In this document: piece by piece, positions 39,680 through 50,206 of the stretch
How the letters are laid out: each line of letters starts with the position of its first letter
How positions within the stretch are numbered: the stretch's first letter is position 1
DNA from: Lingula anatina
Lineage: Eukaryota; Brachiopoda; Lingulata; Lingulida; Lingulidae
Assembly: GCF_001039355.2 (NCBI RefSeq)
Contig: NW_019776179.1
Coordinates: 437,928 to 499,927, forward strand
DNA length: 62,000 bases
Reading direction: 5' to 3'
Position numbers and translations under genes: made by a program
The notes under the pieces: model-generated
Seen by the model: only the letters and a program-made list of their open reading frames with translations
Database searches by the model: none
What the model was told of the DNA's origin: nothing

Positions 39680-42600
39680 ATGAAATTCCTCGCTTTTTTC
39701 CTCGTTGCCGCCTTTGTTGGTGCCCAGGCAGACTTCGTCCAGTGTAAGAACTTTCATAATACTGGTCACTAGAACGAATGGAATGCAATGTTTTTCGTTA
39801 CTTCAACCTATATTTTAATCATATAAATTTACCTTACTGTTTTTTGTGTTATTTTAATCTGGGCGTTTTATTTTATTTAAATTTAGTGAAGCCGCATCTT
39901 GTTAATTTTCTAGTGAATCTGGACAATGAGATCTCTGCTATGGTCAATGAGATCCACTCTGCCCGCGAGGCGCGTGAGACCAACATGTAAGTAAATATCA
40001 AAAAGCGATTTTACGACGAATTAAAGTCACATTTTGTCTGGGAAAAAGAATTAAGGATGAATATATGCTAAAGTTGACTGTCAGTGGCTCACTATGTGAC
40101 ATGTTTTGAAACTGTCTACAACTAAAGCCTATTTCCACACGAAGACTTGTACATAGCTACATGTAAACTTTCATTATCAGATCAAATCACAAAGTTCTTT
40201 TAAAATTGTAAACATTACAGTGGAACTTAGACGTTATAGTCCCAAAATATATGACAAACAGTTTACCATTCTTTCACATTAAACGTAAATCTTTTTATTT
40301 GAACATGACGGAAAGACACCCTAAAACATTTGAGTTATTTCATAATAAAAGCATGGCCCTAAATCCTTTGCACATGAAGTCACAACTAAACCCTCTGCAC
40401 GCTTTTATTCAAAACTATACTTAGTGATTATATTTAACTCCGGCGGCATTGAACTTAATCCTCTCCAACTGTCCCTACTCTCACACCCCTTCACAAAATT
40501 GATCGTGTCATGTAGTATGCTGAGAGTTCAGTATCTGGGCAAGTTGCATTTGTGTGGGACGAACCCATTAGGAGCAAAAACTGGAACGTTACATATTTCG
40601 TGACCCGAAGATTATCATGTAAGATTATCTTAATTTCTGGTGTTCTTTGCCGTTGCACACTGATAAGTTCAAATCCAATGCGTCGCTGTTTTGGCATTAT
40701 GCCTCTTCAATCATGAAATACGCCTCAGTTAAGACAAAAATTGCCCCCTTTTTAAATTCATCTTTTTATCATTTGTTTATTTATTTCATTTAAATTTATA
40801 CTTTAAATGTGACGTTCCATAAAACTTCCTTGATGAAGCTAATTAAATTACATTTGCTGCATACTCTTATGCTCCATTTGGTAAATATAGAATAGCAATT
40901 ATTGTGTAACCAGGGCCAATAACCACAATATGTCTCGTTTTCTTCTTTTACAGTCTCGAGAGAGCTACCACCACCGCCCTGGGACAAACTCTGGAGGAGA
41001 AGTTGAAGAATGTTACCGACAAAATCAACAACCTGTTGTCCACTGGTCACTCTGTGAGAATATCAACGTTAATGAATTATAACTAAGAATTGGAATAATT
41101 ACCGACAAGATATTTCTACCTTTTTAAATACATAATATTACATACAGAATATACAGAATATATAAACATGGGATAATGTTGTAAAGTATTAGAGGTATCA
41201 GATGAAGATTTACACATAAAAAACACTTCATCTTTGTTCATAACAACATTTTATTATGCATTATTATTCTTTGGTAAATCAAGCCACTTATTATATGTAA
41301 CGGCGTGCAGTGAGTTAATGTTATCTCATCACGGCATAAAGATTTTCATTTTTTCCAGGTGGGAAAAGCTCTTCTGGAACAGGCCAAGACCCTGACCGCG
41401 CAACTGAAGGAAATGGGCGGCAAATATGTTACCGACGCCAAAGCCATCCTGGGCAGTCTCAAGGACCAATTCTCTGGCTTTTTCCAGGGTATCCTTGACT
41501 CTTTTGGCGGTCTGTTTGGTAAGCTGTGATCTTTGTAATGTAGCGTCCACCAACTTTATTGCGGTCACATTACACACAGACACTGTACGTGTCAGTATAC
41601 ATTCTGGTTGTTGTGTCTGTCTGTGTTGTTCACCTGTTTACCTGAAATTTAGTTCGGTGGTTAGTTCAGTAGAAAGTCAGCTTCCTTTTGAAAATCGGCA
41701 CGATCGGTTTAATTTCATTACTTTTACAAAATTTATTGTTTAGTTAAATGTGCCAATTAGTTAAAATTTAGTTATGGGATTTTGATGTTAATTTTCGATT
41801 TTTTTGCGAGCTTAGCTGTACCACCCTGAGCTTCAGAGATAACTTGACACTAACCTTTTCACTATAGCCTATCTTCATCATGTCAAGTTAGATAGGCTAT
41901 AGTGAAGAGGTTAGTGTCAAGTTATGTCTGAAGCTCAGGGTGAGCTGTACTGTCTAGTTAGTGTTCTTTTACATTTTGGCTTCAGTATACAAATAAATGC
42001 TAAATGGGCAAGAAGGCTAGTGCAAACAAAATATCTTCTAGTATGGAGTAATTTTGATTACTCGGTACGGTTACCAGGGGAGGATCTAAGATTATTTGAA
42101 GGGGGGATGGGGATCTGCGCATGTAAAGCCTGTTACTGTGCCTGTCGCTTCATCAAGCAGTCAGGGCCCCTCTGCCCCCCCCCCCTTCCCCCCCATTAAA
42201 TCCGCCACTGGGCTACAGTTATTAATGTGTTGTATATTTTATGCACTTTTAGGCAAACGTGATCTGTTCGAGAACTTTGAGGAGGAACTTTTGGATGAAG
42301 TAAAATTTTTCTCTTTTTTATTCTCCCTCTTTTTGTACACTAACATTTGCATTTTCCATAAACCTTTAAAATATCATAGATAATTTTGTCATATTTTCTA
42401 GCTTCAATAGTTAAATGCATTTAAGCCAAATAATGTTTGATTTTAAGTATCAAAGTGGCAGGTGTTCGATCGTCGTTTTTCATGTAAACTTCACATAGAT
42501 ACCATTCTTATGCAGACCGTGGCTCTGGTTCTGGCTGACCGTGGTGTAGCTGAATGGTGGCAGGGAGTGAAGGACACTTTATCCCAGGCTCTGGGAGGAT

Positions 42601-43167
42601 TCACCTCCAAGTTCGCCGACCTCCAAGTCTTCATCAAACAGTACGCTGGAGATCTGTGGGGCAAAGTCAAGGGACACTTCGACAACGTCAAACTTATTGC
42701 CCAAGAGGTAAACTGATTTTTCTAAAATTTCAAAATTATTGTGTGGTATTGTTCAACCTAATGGGACTGGATAGAGATTGCACTGTTCTGTCATTTTTGT
42801 TTCGCACGTGTGTTTTGGAGATTGACCTGTAAGCATAATAATTTGACTTGCACTGTTCATGATTTTTTAAAATTTTAGACACATATATAACAAACATTTC
42901 ACAATGCAAGCCAATTGTTCAAAATTGACCTGTAAAAAGCATTATGTAATTGAACAATTGTTGAAAGCAGCTTAATCAAATATTTCATTATACTTTTAGT
43001 ACATCGGACATGCCCAGAACGCCAGCCTTGCCGCCACCAAGCAGCTGTTGGAGTTCTTGGAGCCATACAAACAGGATTTGGGAGATCTCTGGACCCAGGT
43101 TGTTCAGGCTGCCTACAACGCTAAACATATCGTCCTCACTGGTTCCACCCCTCCTCCAACCTTCTAA
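39680..43167 (+). CDS. Type C secreted amphipathic-helix protein, complete, 267 aa
   Basis: Exons: 39680-39743, 39914-39986, 40954-41053, 41359-41518, 42253-42299, 42516-42707, 43000-43167 (TAA). All GT-AG, 804 nt open. A signal peptide (MKFLAFFLVAAFVGAQA) precedes DFVQ. The mature protein is almost wholly predicted helix: NLDNEISAMVNEIHSARE, LEEKLKNVTDKINNLLSTG, LLEQAKTLTAQLKEMGGKY, FFQGILDSFGGLFGKR, ADRGVAEWWQGVKDTLSQAL, KFADLQVFIKQYAGDLWGKV, LLEFLEPYKQDLGDLW, and a Pro-rich end STPPPTF. There are no cysteines in the mature part. The GKR at the exon 4-5 junction looks like an amidation/dibasic cleavage site. Poly(A) signal AATAAA at 43196-43201. No known family recognised; an exchangeable-apolipoprotein-like or peptide-precursor role is possible but unproven. 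Confidence 0.88.
41822..41942. mobile_element. Same hAT-like MITE in intron 4 of the second C copy
   Basis: Matches 36300-36420, including both AGCTGTAC flanks, as expected if the two C copies are alleles of one locus. Confidence 0.85.
41960..42175. repeat. Allele-specific 205-bp insert with G/C runs in intron 4
   Basis: This copy has about 205 bases (from TTCTTTTACATT to CGCTTC) that are missing between GTTAGTG and ATCAAGCAG in the first C copy (near 36442). It includes CAGGGGAGGATCTAAG at 42077 and is followed by a long C run and AAATCCGCCACTGG, which resemble opposite ends of a CAGGGGCGGATC-type MITE. Confidence 0.55.
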
Positions 43168-43201
43168 AATGTAATTTTGTTACGAAACTTCATGCAATAA
43201 A

Positions 43202-45724
43202 ATTTGTATTGATTGTTTATTTCATTTATTGGTATTTATTTTATTTTTAACATGTTAACGTGATTGCAGTCGATATTTGAGCATGATATTAGTATTAATT
43301 TTAATGGTAAACGTCTAACGACAAACAAAGCAATCACTTGTTGACAACATTATGCAAATGATTTTGACCTGTTGCAATTATTATGGAATTGTTTACAAAC
43401 GGGTGGAACCTTGCATCTGTTCAAATTGCCACCTGTAGGATAACAAACGTATTAGTAAAGTATATAGGGCAAAATAGGTTGTCCTAGCTGTAACAAATTA
43501 ATGCACACACACGCTTATGTACATCGACCAAACGAAAAAAATTACCTCGGGCCAGATATATATTTTTAATTAAAATTTTGTTTATCACTCCCTCATTGTA
43601 ACGGACTTATTTAAATGCGCTTTAAAAAACATTAACTATTAAATGTATATAATTAGATATATCTTAGAATTTGTGGGGGGAGGGGGGGAGATATGATGAT
43701 TTTCATTTTCTCTAAAGTTTCACCTTAATTTTAGAAAAAAAACATGCCTAACCACATAACCTTACAATTGTGTGGTGGAGTTTAAACGACACATCGCAAA
43801 AGTGCTTGATGAAGGCGAAATGTACACATGCCATCTCAACAAACGCTACCTTGGATTTTTCCCAACTCTACATTTATATTTTGATAGCTATTATATGCCC
43901 AAAACATACATAGCGATATCGTAAGTTCCATTTGTTGCATTGTTAAATTGCGAAATACTTACAGAGAAAGCATTGTTAAAATTGCGAAATACTTACAGAG
44001 AAAGCTTGCAATGAAATTTTGCGTCGATAATTTACCCCTCTTTCTCAATATTTTCTTATTATAGACATAGGATACATTTTCATTTTTGCTTTACTTGTGT
44101 ATTTAATTCACCTTCCTTTGTGACTTTGCAATTTCACTTTATTTACTGGTGAAATTTGGTTTGCACTGCATATTAAAACATCTTATATGTCTTTCCATAA
44201 TAAATATTGTAAACCGCCTGCCTGCCTGAGCACACACTGGCCAGGGAAGTAAGAAAAAAAGTTTCATTATGTTTGAATGTTACAGTCATCAGATTATTGT
44301 AATTTGTCTCATTGAAATCCTAGCATTTAATGGTTGCAGTGTCAATTCTCTACATGGATTTATCAGTAAGCATATATCAAATTGTATTACTAGGTGTCGA
44401 ACTATTTTTCCAAATGATGTAGCTGTAAGCGTATACGTATACAGTGAATACACACATTGTGCCTGTACATTATGAATGCCTATCGCACATTTATGAAATG
44501 CGTGTGTCTGCGTGTGTGTTGGTGGTGGTGGTGGTGGGTAGGTACATGTAATTGGTAACCGTGTCTAGCCAGGTCATAAGATTAGTCCCATCCCCATGAC
44601 CTGTGCGGCTTTGGTGATAGCTAACAGTGGTTTGATTTCCCACAAACACGTTTTGTAACGCTATTATGAAATTTTCAAATTTCAAAATATATTGCTATCT
44701 AACCTGGTCATTATAATTGTAAAGATATGGTCCATCGTGTGCATAAAACGTACTCTGTCTTGAATAATCTTTAAATGTAAAAAAAAAAGAAATTGTCACA
44801 AAGTACTTCCTCAAACGAATTGTCAAAGCGATTTTGGTGCTATTTCCTTAATATACAACTTCAAAATCACCTTATTTATCCATAGCACTATTTAAATGCG
44901 ATTTATTTATCTATTCATTCATTTCTGTTATTTTTGTCGTTCCTACAATATCACATTGCCATAATGGGTCACTGATCTCAAATTCTCTATTTCAAGTGTT
45001 AGAAGATAACTTTCACGACCGGTTTTATTTTGATACAAAAATATTCAATCACTAGCTGTCCGAAAGTGCTTTGTAGATACTACAGTATTGGGTTGGTTAT
45101 TCGTATTAAAATAATTTTTTAGGGAACTATTCCTATGATGGTATCAAATATTTATATCTCGTAATAAATCATATTTGTTAAAAACTGGGGTCACCATTTA
45201 CGCATTCATTAATAAAAGAGGAATTTGCTTGTAGCACCCAGAATTTCAGCAAGAAGAAATTATGAAAAATGGTCTCGCAACGAACTGTCTTAAATGCGTT
45301 GACTTTAAACCTCTCAGGGCGCCGAACGCACACAGACGATCTCATTTTTCTTCGTGCAGAGCATGTCCAGGTCTATAAAATATCTTTGGCAGCCAAAATT
45401 TTACATTATATTTGTGCACTGCTGTCCCCCAACAATTATTTTCATTACAATTTTTGTCTAAAGGAATTTGAAATAATCTATGTGACATGTGACAGGTTGA
45501 TCATTAATGGCACCCAAGCAAGAGCCGCATGTCCCATTATGTTTGTTAGAAGTTAAATCTCCAAATCAACGCATAGGCTCTCATCATGACGCCAGATAAT
45601 GCATGTATTTAAACATTCGTCATGACAACAACCGATTTCACCAATCAGTCATGCTCTTCAAATATGTCCAACGTGTGCCCTCTGCTTGGACCGTTTCTAA
45701 GATCGCCTCACACCTTGTCACGTA
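43202..45724. other. Intergenic DNA upstream of the third C gene
   Basis: No gene supported. It holds a 33-34-bp tandem duplication at 43937-44003 (GCATTGTTAAATTGCGAAAT... twice), a G-rich run near 43675 and a (GGT)n stretch at about 44519-44537. From about 44385 onward it is homologous to 52890-52932 plus 54384-55660, upstream of the fourth C gene. 44420-44421 is the empty target site of the Tc1-like insertion found in that other copy. Confidence 0.6.
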
Positions 45725-45818
45725 AGATAAGAAGCAGACCACACACTCCCATAAACCAAGGCTATAAAAACCGACGTTGGACACCGTTCGTCCACATTAG
45801 CACCACAGTAACTAGGAG
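45725..45818 (+). promoter_or_regulatory. GATA site, TATA box and 5' UTR exon of the third C gene
   Basis: AGATAAG at 45725-45731 lies about 32 bases before TATAAAAA (45763-45770). The leader exon ends AACTAGGAG at 45818 before GTGAGTTG; the UTR intron ends at TTTCAG, two bases before the ATG at 46051. The GATA-TATA-leader block is conserved almost base for base at the fourth C gene (55656-55748). Confidence 0.7.
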
Positions 45819-46050
45819 GTGAGTTGAACTATTAGTTTTAAAATATCTTGCCATGTACGGTAATATGCGAAATCAAGGAAACGTATGTAAAATGTGCAGG
45901 ATGCTATCAAAGAAAGAACACCACAAATTTACAAGTAAACTTAAAGCTTTCAGTTGGTTAAGAGTAGTAACTTACAAATTAATTAATTTTCGTGGCTGTA
46001 CGGAAACGTTTTAAGGTTTGAGGTCACGAGAAATTTTCCATATTTCAGAC

Positions 46051-49047
46051 ATGAAGTTTTTGGCCTTCGTACTCGTCGCCACCTTCATTGGTGCACAGGC
46101 TGATTTTGTCCGCCGTAAGTAAAATAGTTTTACATTATTTGCAAGTGTTTCGGTTAGATTCATTCAGCATTCTCTGACTTTACAACTTTTTCTCAGCATT
46201 TTCTATTCGTTTGAAAGAAGCGGCGTTTGAAGTAATCTTTTCTTCATTTACTTAAAAAAAATGGATGTTAAACTCTGATATGTTAGTAACGATATTTGTC
46301 ACAGGCAAAACAGGTAGTTTTCGATTTATATCATTATTAGTGAATCTGGACAATGAAATTTCGGCTCTCGTGAACGAAGTCAATTCTCCACGCCATGTCC
46401 GCGAAACCAACCCGTAAGTACCAGAAATTTAAGACAGATGCAGTTTTTATCAGGGCCATCAATGGTAGTACCTTTGCGACCGGCCAGTGCCGAGCGTAAC
46501 GCATAAAAACGTGCTGTTGCATTGATTTTTCGTGCTGGTACAGGAGAAGTTTGAAGATCAACCTGCTCTAGTGGTTGCTCAAATTTAAACAATATTTCGG
46601 ACAAAAATAAAAAGAAATTAATGGAAAGTTCTTGTGGGGTTTTAAATAGATGTAGGTTTATTAATTTGAAGTTTACAGATTTTTGAATTAATCAATTTTC
46701 ATAGTGGGGAAGTGCTTTCAGCAGCTGGTTGGTTGGATATAAGTCTAATATTTTAATTATTTTAAAGCGCATTTCATTGAAAATCATAAAGCAAAGCCAG
46801 TGCGTTTAATTGGATGTTTAATTGTAAGATCTGATACTTGTTATAGCCTCACAAGAGCCACCCAGACTGCCCTGGGTCAGGTACTGGAGGAGAAACTGAA
46901 GAATATCACAGACAAAATCAACGGTCTTGTGGCAACCGGTCACGTGGTATGTGATTTTTTTGTACAATGTCAATGTACAGATCGAAGAACAAAAGTAAAG
47001 TCATCGGGTTTCATTTAAAGTGCATGAGCCAGATAATATTAATATTCTTTAAATCTAAATTCGATAAAAAAAATCTAAAGACACTTTGCGTTTGCTGCTC
47101 GTGACGTATTTTGAATTACCAAAGCTTGTTTGTACTTATATGTAAAGACTGGATAGAGATCTGAAACCTTTCATCTCAAATTGACTTTTCTCTAGGTCGG
47201 CAAGGGCCTGCTAGAGCAGGCTAAGCAGGTGGCAGACCAACTTAAAGAAATGGGCGGCAAATACTTGACCGACGCTAAGGCTATCCTAAGCACACTGAAG
47301 AGTCAATTTTCTGGCTGGTTCCAAGGCTTTTTGGACGCATTCGGTGGTCTTTTCGGTACGAATCAAATACACATTTACTGTATCTTAAATGGTTTTTTAT
47401 CGTTTGAAATATATATTATCTGTAAAGTTGAATGCATCAGTAAATCGGTGTGTTTATGCTGTCTTAGCAAGCCAACATACAGTACGGTACCATATAGTAA
47501 GACAAGCCAATTCTGTTTAGACCATTTGTGCAGTGCAACTTCTTAAAACGAAGGACATTCTGTGTGTATGTGTGTGCGTATATGTGTGTATGTGTCTGTG
47601 TTTGTATTCTGACTTGGCGTTTCTGAACTCCAATATATACATATGGGTGTGGTACAGAGTGCGCAACTGTCCGGAGCATTTACGCACAATTAAAATTAAT
47701 AAATAAATTTAAAAAAAAACACGAGATCTGAAAATAAACACTTCTTGACTATCGGGCATACCTTCTAGGTATGCCCGTGAAACTCAGAGTTGGGGTTGAT
47801 ACTTGGTCCGTGGGTCCGTGTAACAGTAAGTCCGCCCTCCATTTAGGTATAATGAACATCTGACCTATGTGGGTCAAAATCTTAGGCGAGGCTTACCTGT
47901 GCAAATGAATGGGAAGCGGACACCCTTTCATGCGGAACTCTCTGTCACGTTACACCGGAATCAATAAAAAGTAGTCATATGAAGTGAAATTTCGTTAAAT
48001 TACAGAGCTTTTTTAAAACTCAGTTGGCAAAGTTCAATGTGAATTTTTTTTATTTCATCTTTGTTTATTTTCAGGCAAGCGTGATTTGTTTGAAAACTTC
48101 GAAGAAGAACTTTTGGATGAGGTAAGAACGTCACTTTGTCGGCAATAAATCAGTTCTATTTTTATTTTTAGGGTACCTCTACTAAGAAGGTTAAGTTTTA
48201 TATACTTAAGTCTAACGATCAAAACACTCTCCAGATTAGTTGATATATATTTTTGCCATGAAATATAGTTGGCTGAATTAGTTCCTTAATGCAGAATTGT
48301 ATCTTTTTTAATATACCATCAGACCGTGGCACTGGTTTTGGCTGACCGTGGTGTAGCTGAATGGTGGCAGGGAGTGAAGGACACTTTGTCCCAGGTTCTG
48401 GGAGGATTCACCTCCAAGTTCGCTGATCTCCAAGTCTTCGTCAAACAGTACGCTGGAGATCTGTGGAGCAAAGTCAAGGGACACTTCGACAACGTCAAGC
48501 TCATCGCCCAAGAGGTAAAAAAAATATTTGAAAAATTCGAACACACTTTTCATCTGCGTAATGGTTTGAAAAAACACAGCTAATTTTTTCAGTGCCAGAC
48601 ATTTGGTGTACGTGTATTTCAGTACACGGTTTGTTTCGTGTTACAAAACTCTAGCTGCACAACTTGCAATGATGCAATGCCTATTTTTAGCCTCATAAAC
48701 TAAGACTTTACAATTGCTTGTGATTTAGTTAAACCTTCGTTGCTTGTTGCGCTTTCAGAATTTCTTACAAGTACAGAATATTATGTCTTCAGCACATGCG
48801 CATGAAATATAGTAACTCTACAGCATAAGTAACCTTCAATCAATACAAAATCTGTCACTTTCAGTACCTTGCCCATGCCAAAGATGCTAGCCTTGCCGTC
48901 ACCAAGGAACTTCTGGAGTTCTTGGAGCCTTACAAGCAGGATCTTGGAAGTCTGTGGACACAGGTGGTGCAAGCTGCCTACAACGCCAAGCACATTGTCT
49001 TGACCGGATCTACTCCACCCCCTGTGCCCCCAAGTACGCGTTTTTAA
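46051..49047 (+). CDS. Type C secreted amphipathic-helix protein, 272 aa
   Basis: Exons: 46051-46114, 46341-46413, 46847-46946, 47196-47355, 48075-48121, 48323-48514, 48865-49047 (TAA). Exon lengths equal those of 39680-43167 except the longer last exon. The signal peptide is MKFLAFVLVATFIGAQA, then DFVR. The mature chain has NSPRHVRETNP in place of HSAREARETNI, a helix QAKQVADQLKEMGGKYLTD, FSGWFQGFLDAFGGLFGKR, and a last exon ending STPPPVPPSTRF, a Pro-rich tail. Substitutions against the 39680 gene are mostly conservative, and the frame is intact, suggesting a working paralogue. Poly(A) signal AATAAA at 49055-49060. A type D cassette begins about 1.2 kb downstream on the same strand. Function unknown. 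Confidence 0.88.
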
Positions 49048-49060
49048 TCTTGTTAATAAA

Positions 49061-50016
49061 CACGGACAGTGCAAGTTTATTCGTGACAAATGAGCGAATT
49101 TTGAAAACAAGTTTTATGTAGATGGTGAGCAATTATTAGAAAAAAAAAAAAACGTTTAAAGCGTTTATATTATGCATGAAAAACGCATAATTCGACATCA
49201 CGGGCGTGAGCAAATGCCTTTGACTTAAATAAATCCAGACGCTAAAAAAATAAATAAATAAATAAATAAAATTATCCATTATATAGAAATACGCAATGGC
49301 GCAATCTTCTGAAATAAACAGAAAGGGGAGACTAGTACGACCATACGCCAAAAGAAAAGTTTCGACGCAACGCGACGCGACGCGATCAGCATACTTTCTA
49401 ATACAAAAATTTTGCCACTCATCCGCCCCGAGAGAAACTCTCCGATCCACAAAGAAATCATTGTGGTTTGGTATTTCGAAATAAGTCAAAGAATAATGAA
49501 ATAACAATATAAATTGTTAAAAAAGATACGTTTTACGTTGTAATAAGAGTGAACCACCTCTGACTGCTTTCTGTTCATTCAATTCTTCACTCTTCACATT
49601 AATTTATTTGTGTGCTTAAGATGGAAATTTTTTCTAATCTAATTTATTTTTGATTCATAGAATATGTATTAAAAGTATTTACAGATTTTGATTTGCAAAC
49701 TTAAACACTTAAACTGTATTGAATTTTGACATTGCGCACGGGGTCTCATGGTGGCGAGGATGACAATGGATTTAGTTCGAACTAGACGAATTAAAACTTG
49801 TAGCAAATGGATTTGGATAAAGTAAATGGTATTGACTTGTGCATCTAAAAATAGCTAAAAGTAATAAATACAAAATCAATCTACCTTCATCTTCTTCGTC
49901 AAAACACTCACCTCAACATGCTTATGTCACATATCTAACAGTAATCGCTGTTCGTTTTTTTCTCCAATCTTCCATAGATATAGTTTTATCTTTTTATTGA
50001 TTTATTGTTCGCACCG
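49061..50016. other. Spacer between C gene and D cassette
   Basis: I searched this stretch for an ATG followed by a hydrophobic leader and donor, and for a TATA box, and found neither. It contains an (AAAT)n run at about 49243-49270 and a GCGAC-repeat at 49367-49385. It is homologous throughout to 59498-60442. Confidence 0.55.
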
Positions 50017-50200
50017 TTTCAACTGCAGAGGACGATGTCCAGGTTGCCGTATGTGCTTTATATATTACATACAGTGCATATATAATAATCTTTCAGCTGC
50101 TGAGGTTGAAATCCGGACTGCAGTTCGTGTTTCAGCTGCTGAGGACGAGATCCAGACTACAGGTCGTGGTTTATATTACATATATATATATATCGTAATG
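50017..50200 (+). repeat. Decayed tandem copies of the D exon 2 start with its acceptor
   Basis: The block TTTCAGCTGCTGAGGACGAG occurs in variants starting at 50017 (TTTCAACTGCAGAGGACGAT), 50091 and 50130, before the version used for exon 2 at 50201. Two copies are followed by a TATATTACATA-type tail. Each copy carries a polypyrimidine-AG acceptor and the first codons of the exon, so several competing acceptors are present. Confidence 0.75.
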
Positions 50201-50206
50201 TTTCAG

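Noticed and set aside
34136-43167. Treating the 34136 and 39680 C genes as two paralogues
   Set aside because: Introns, MITE and upstream SRRD exons are also duplicated with allele-level differences and the join is an n; one locus in two haplotypes is simpler.
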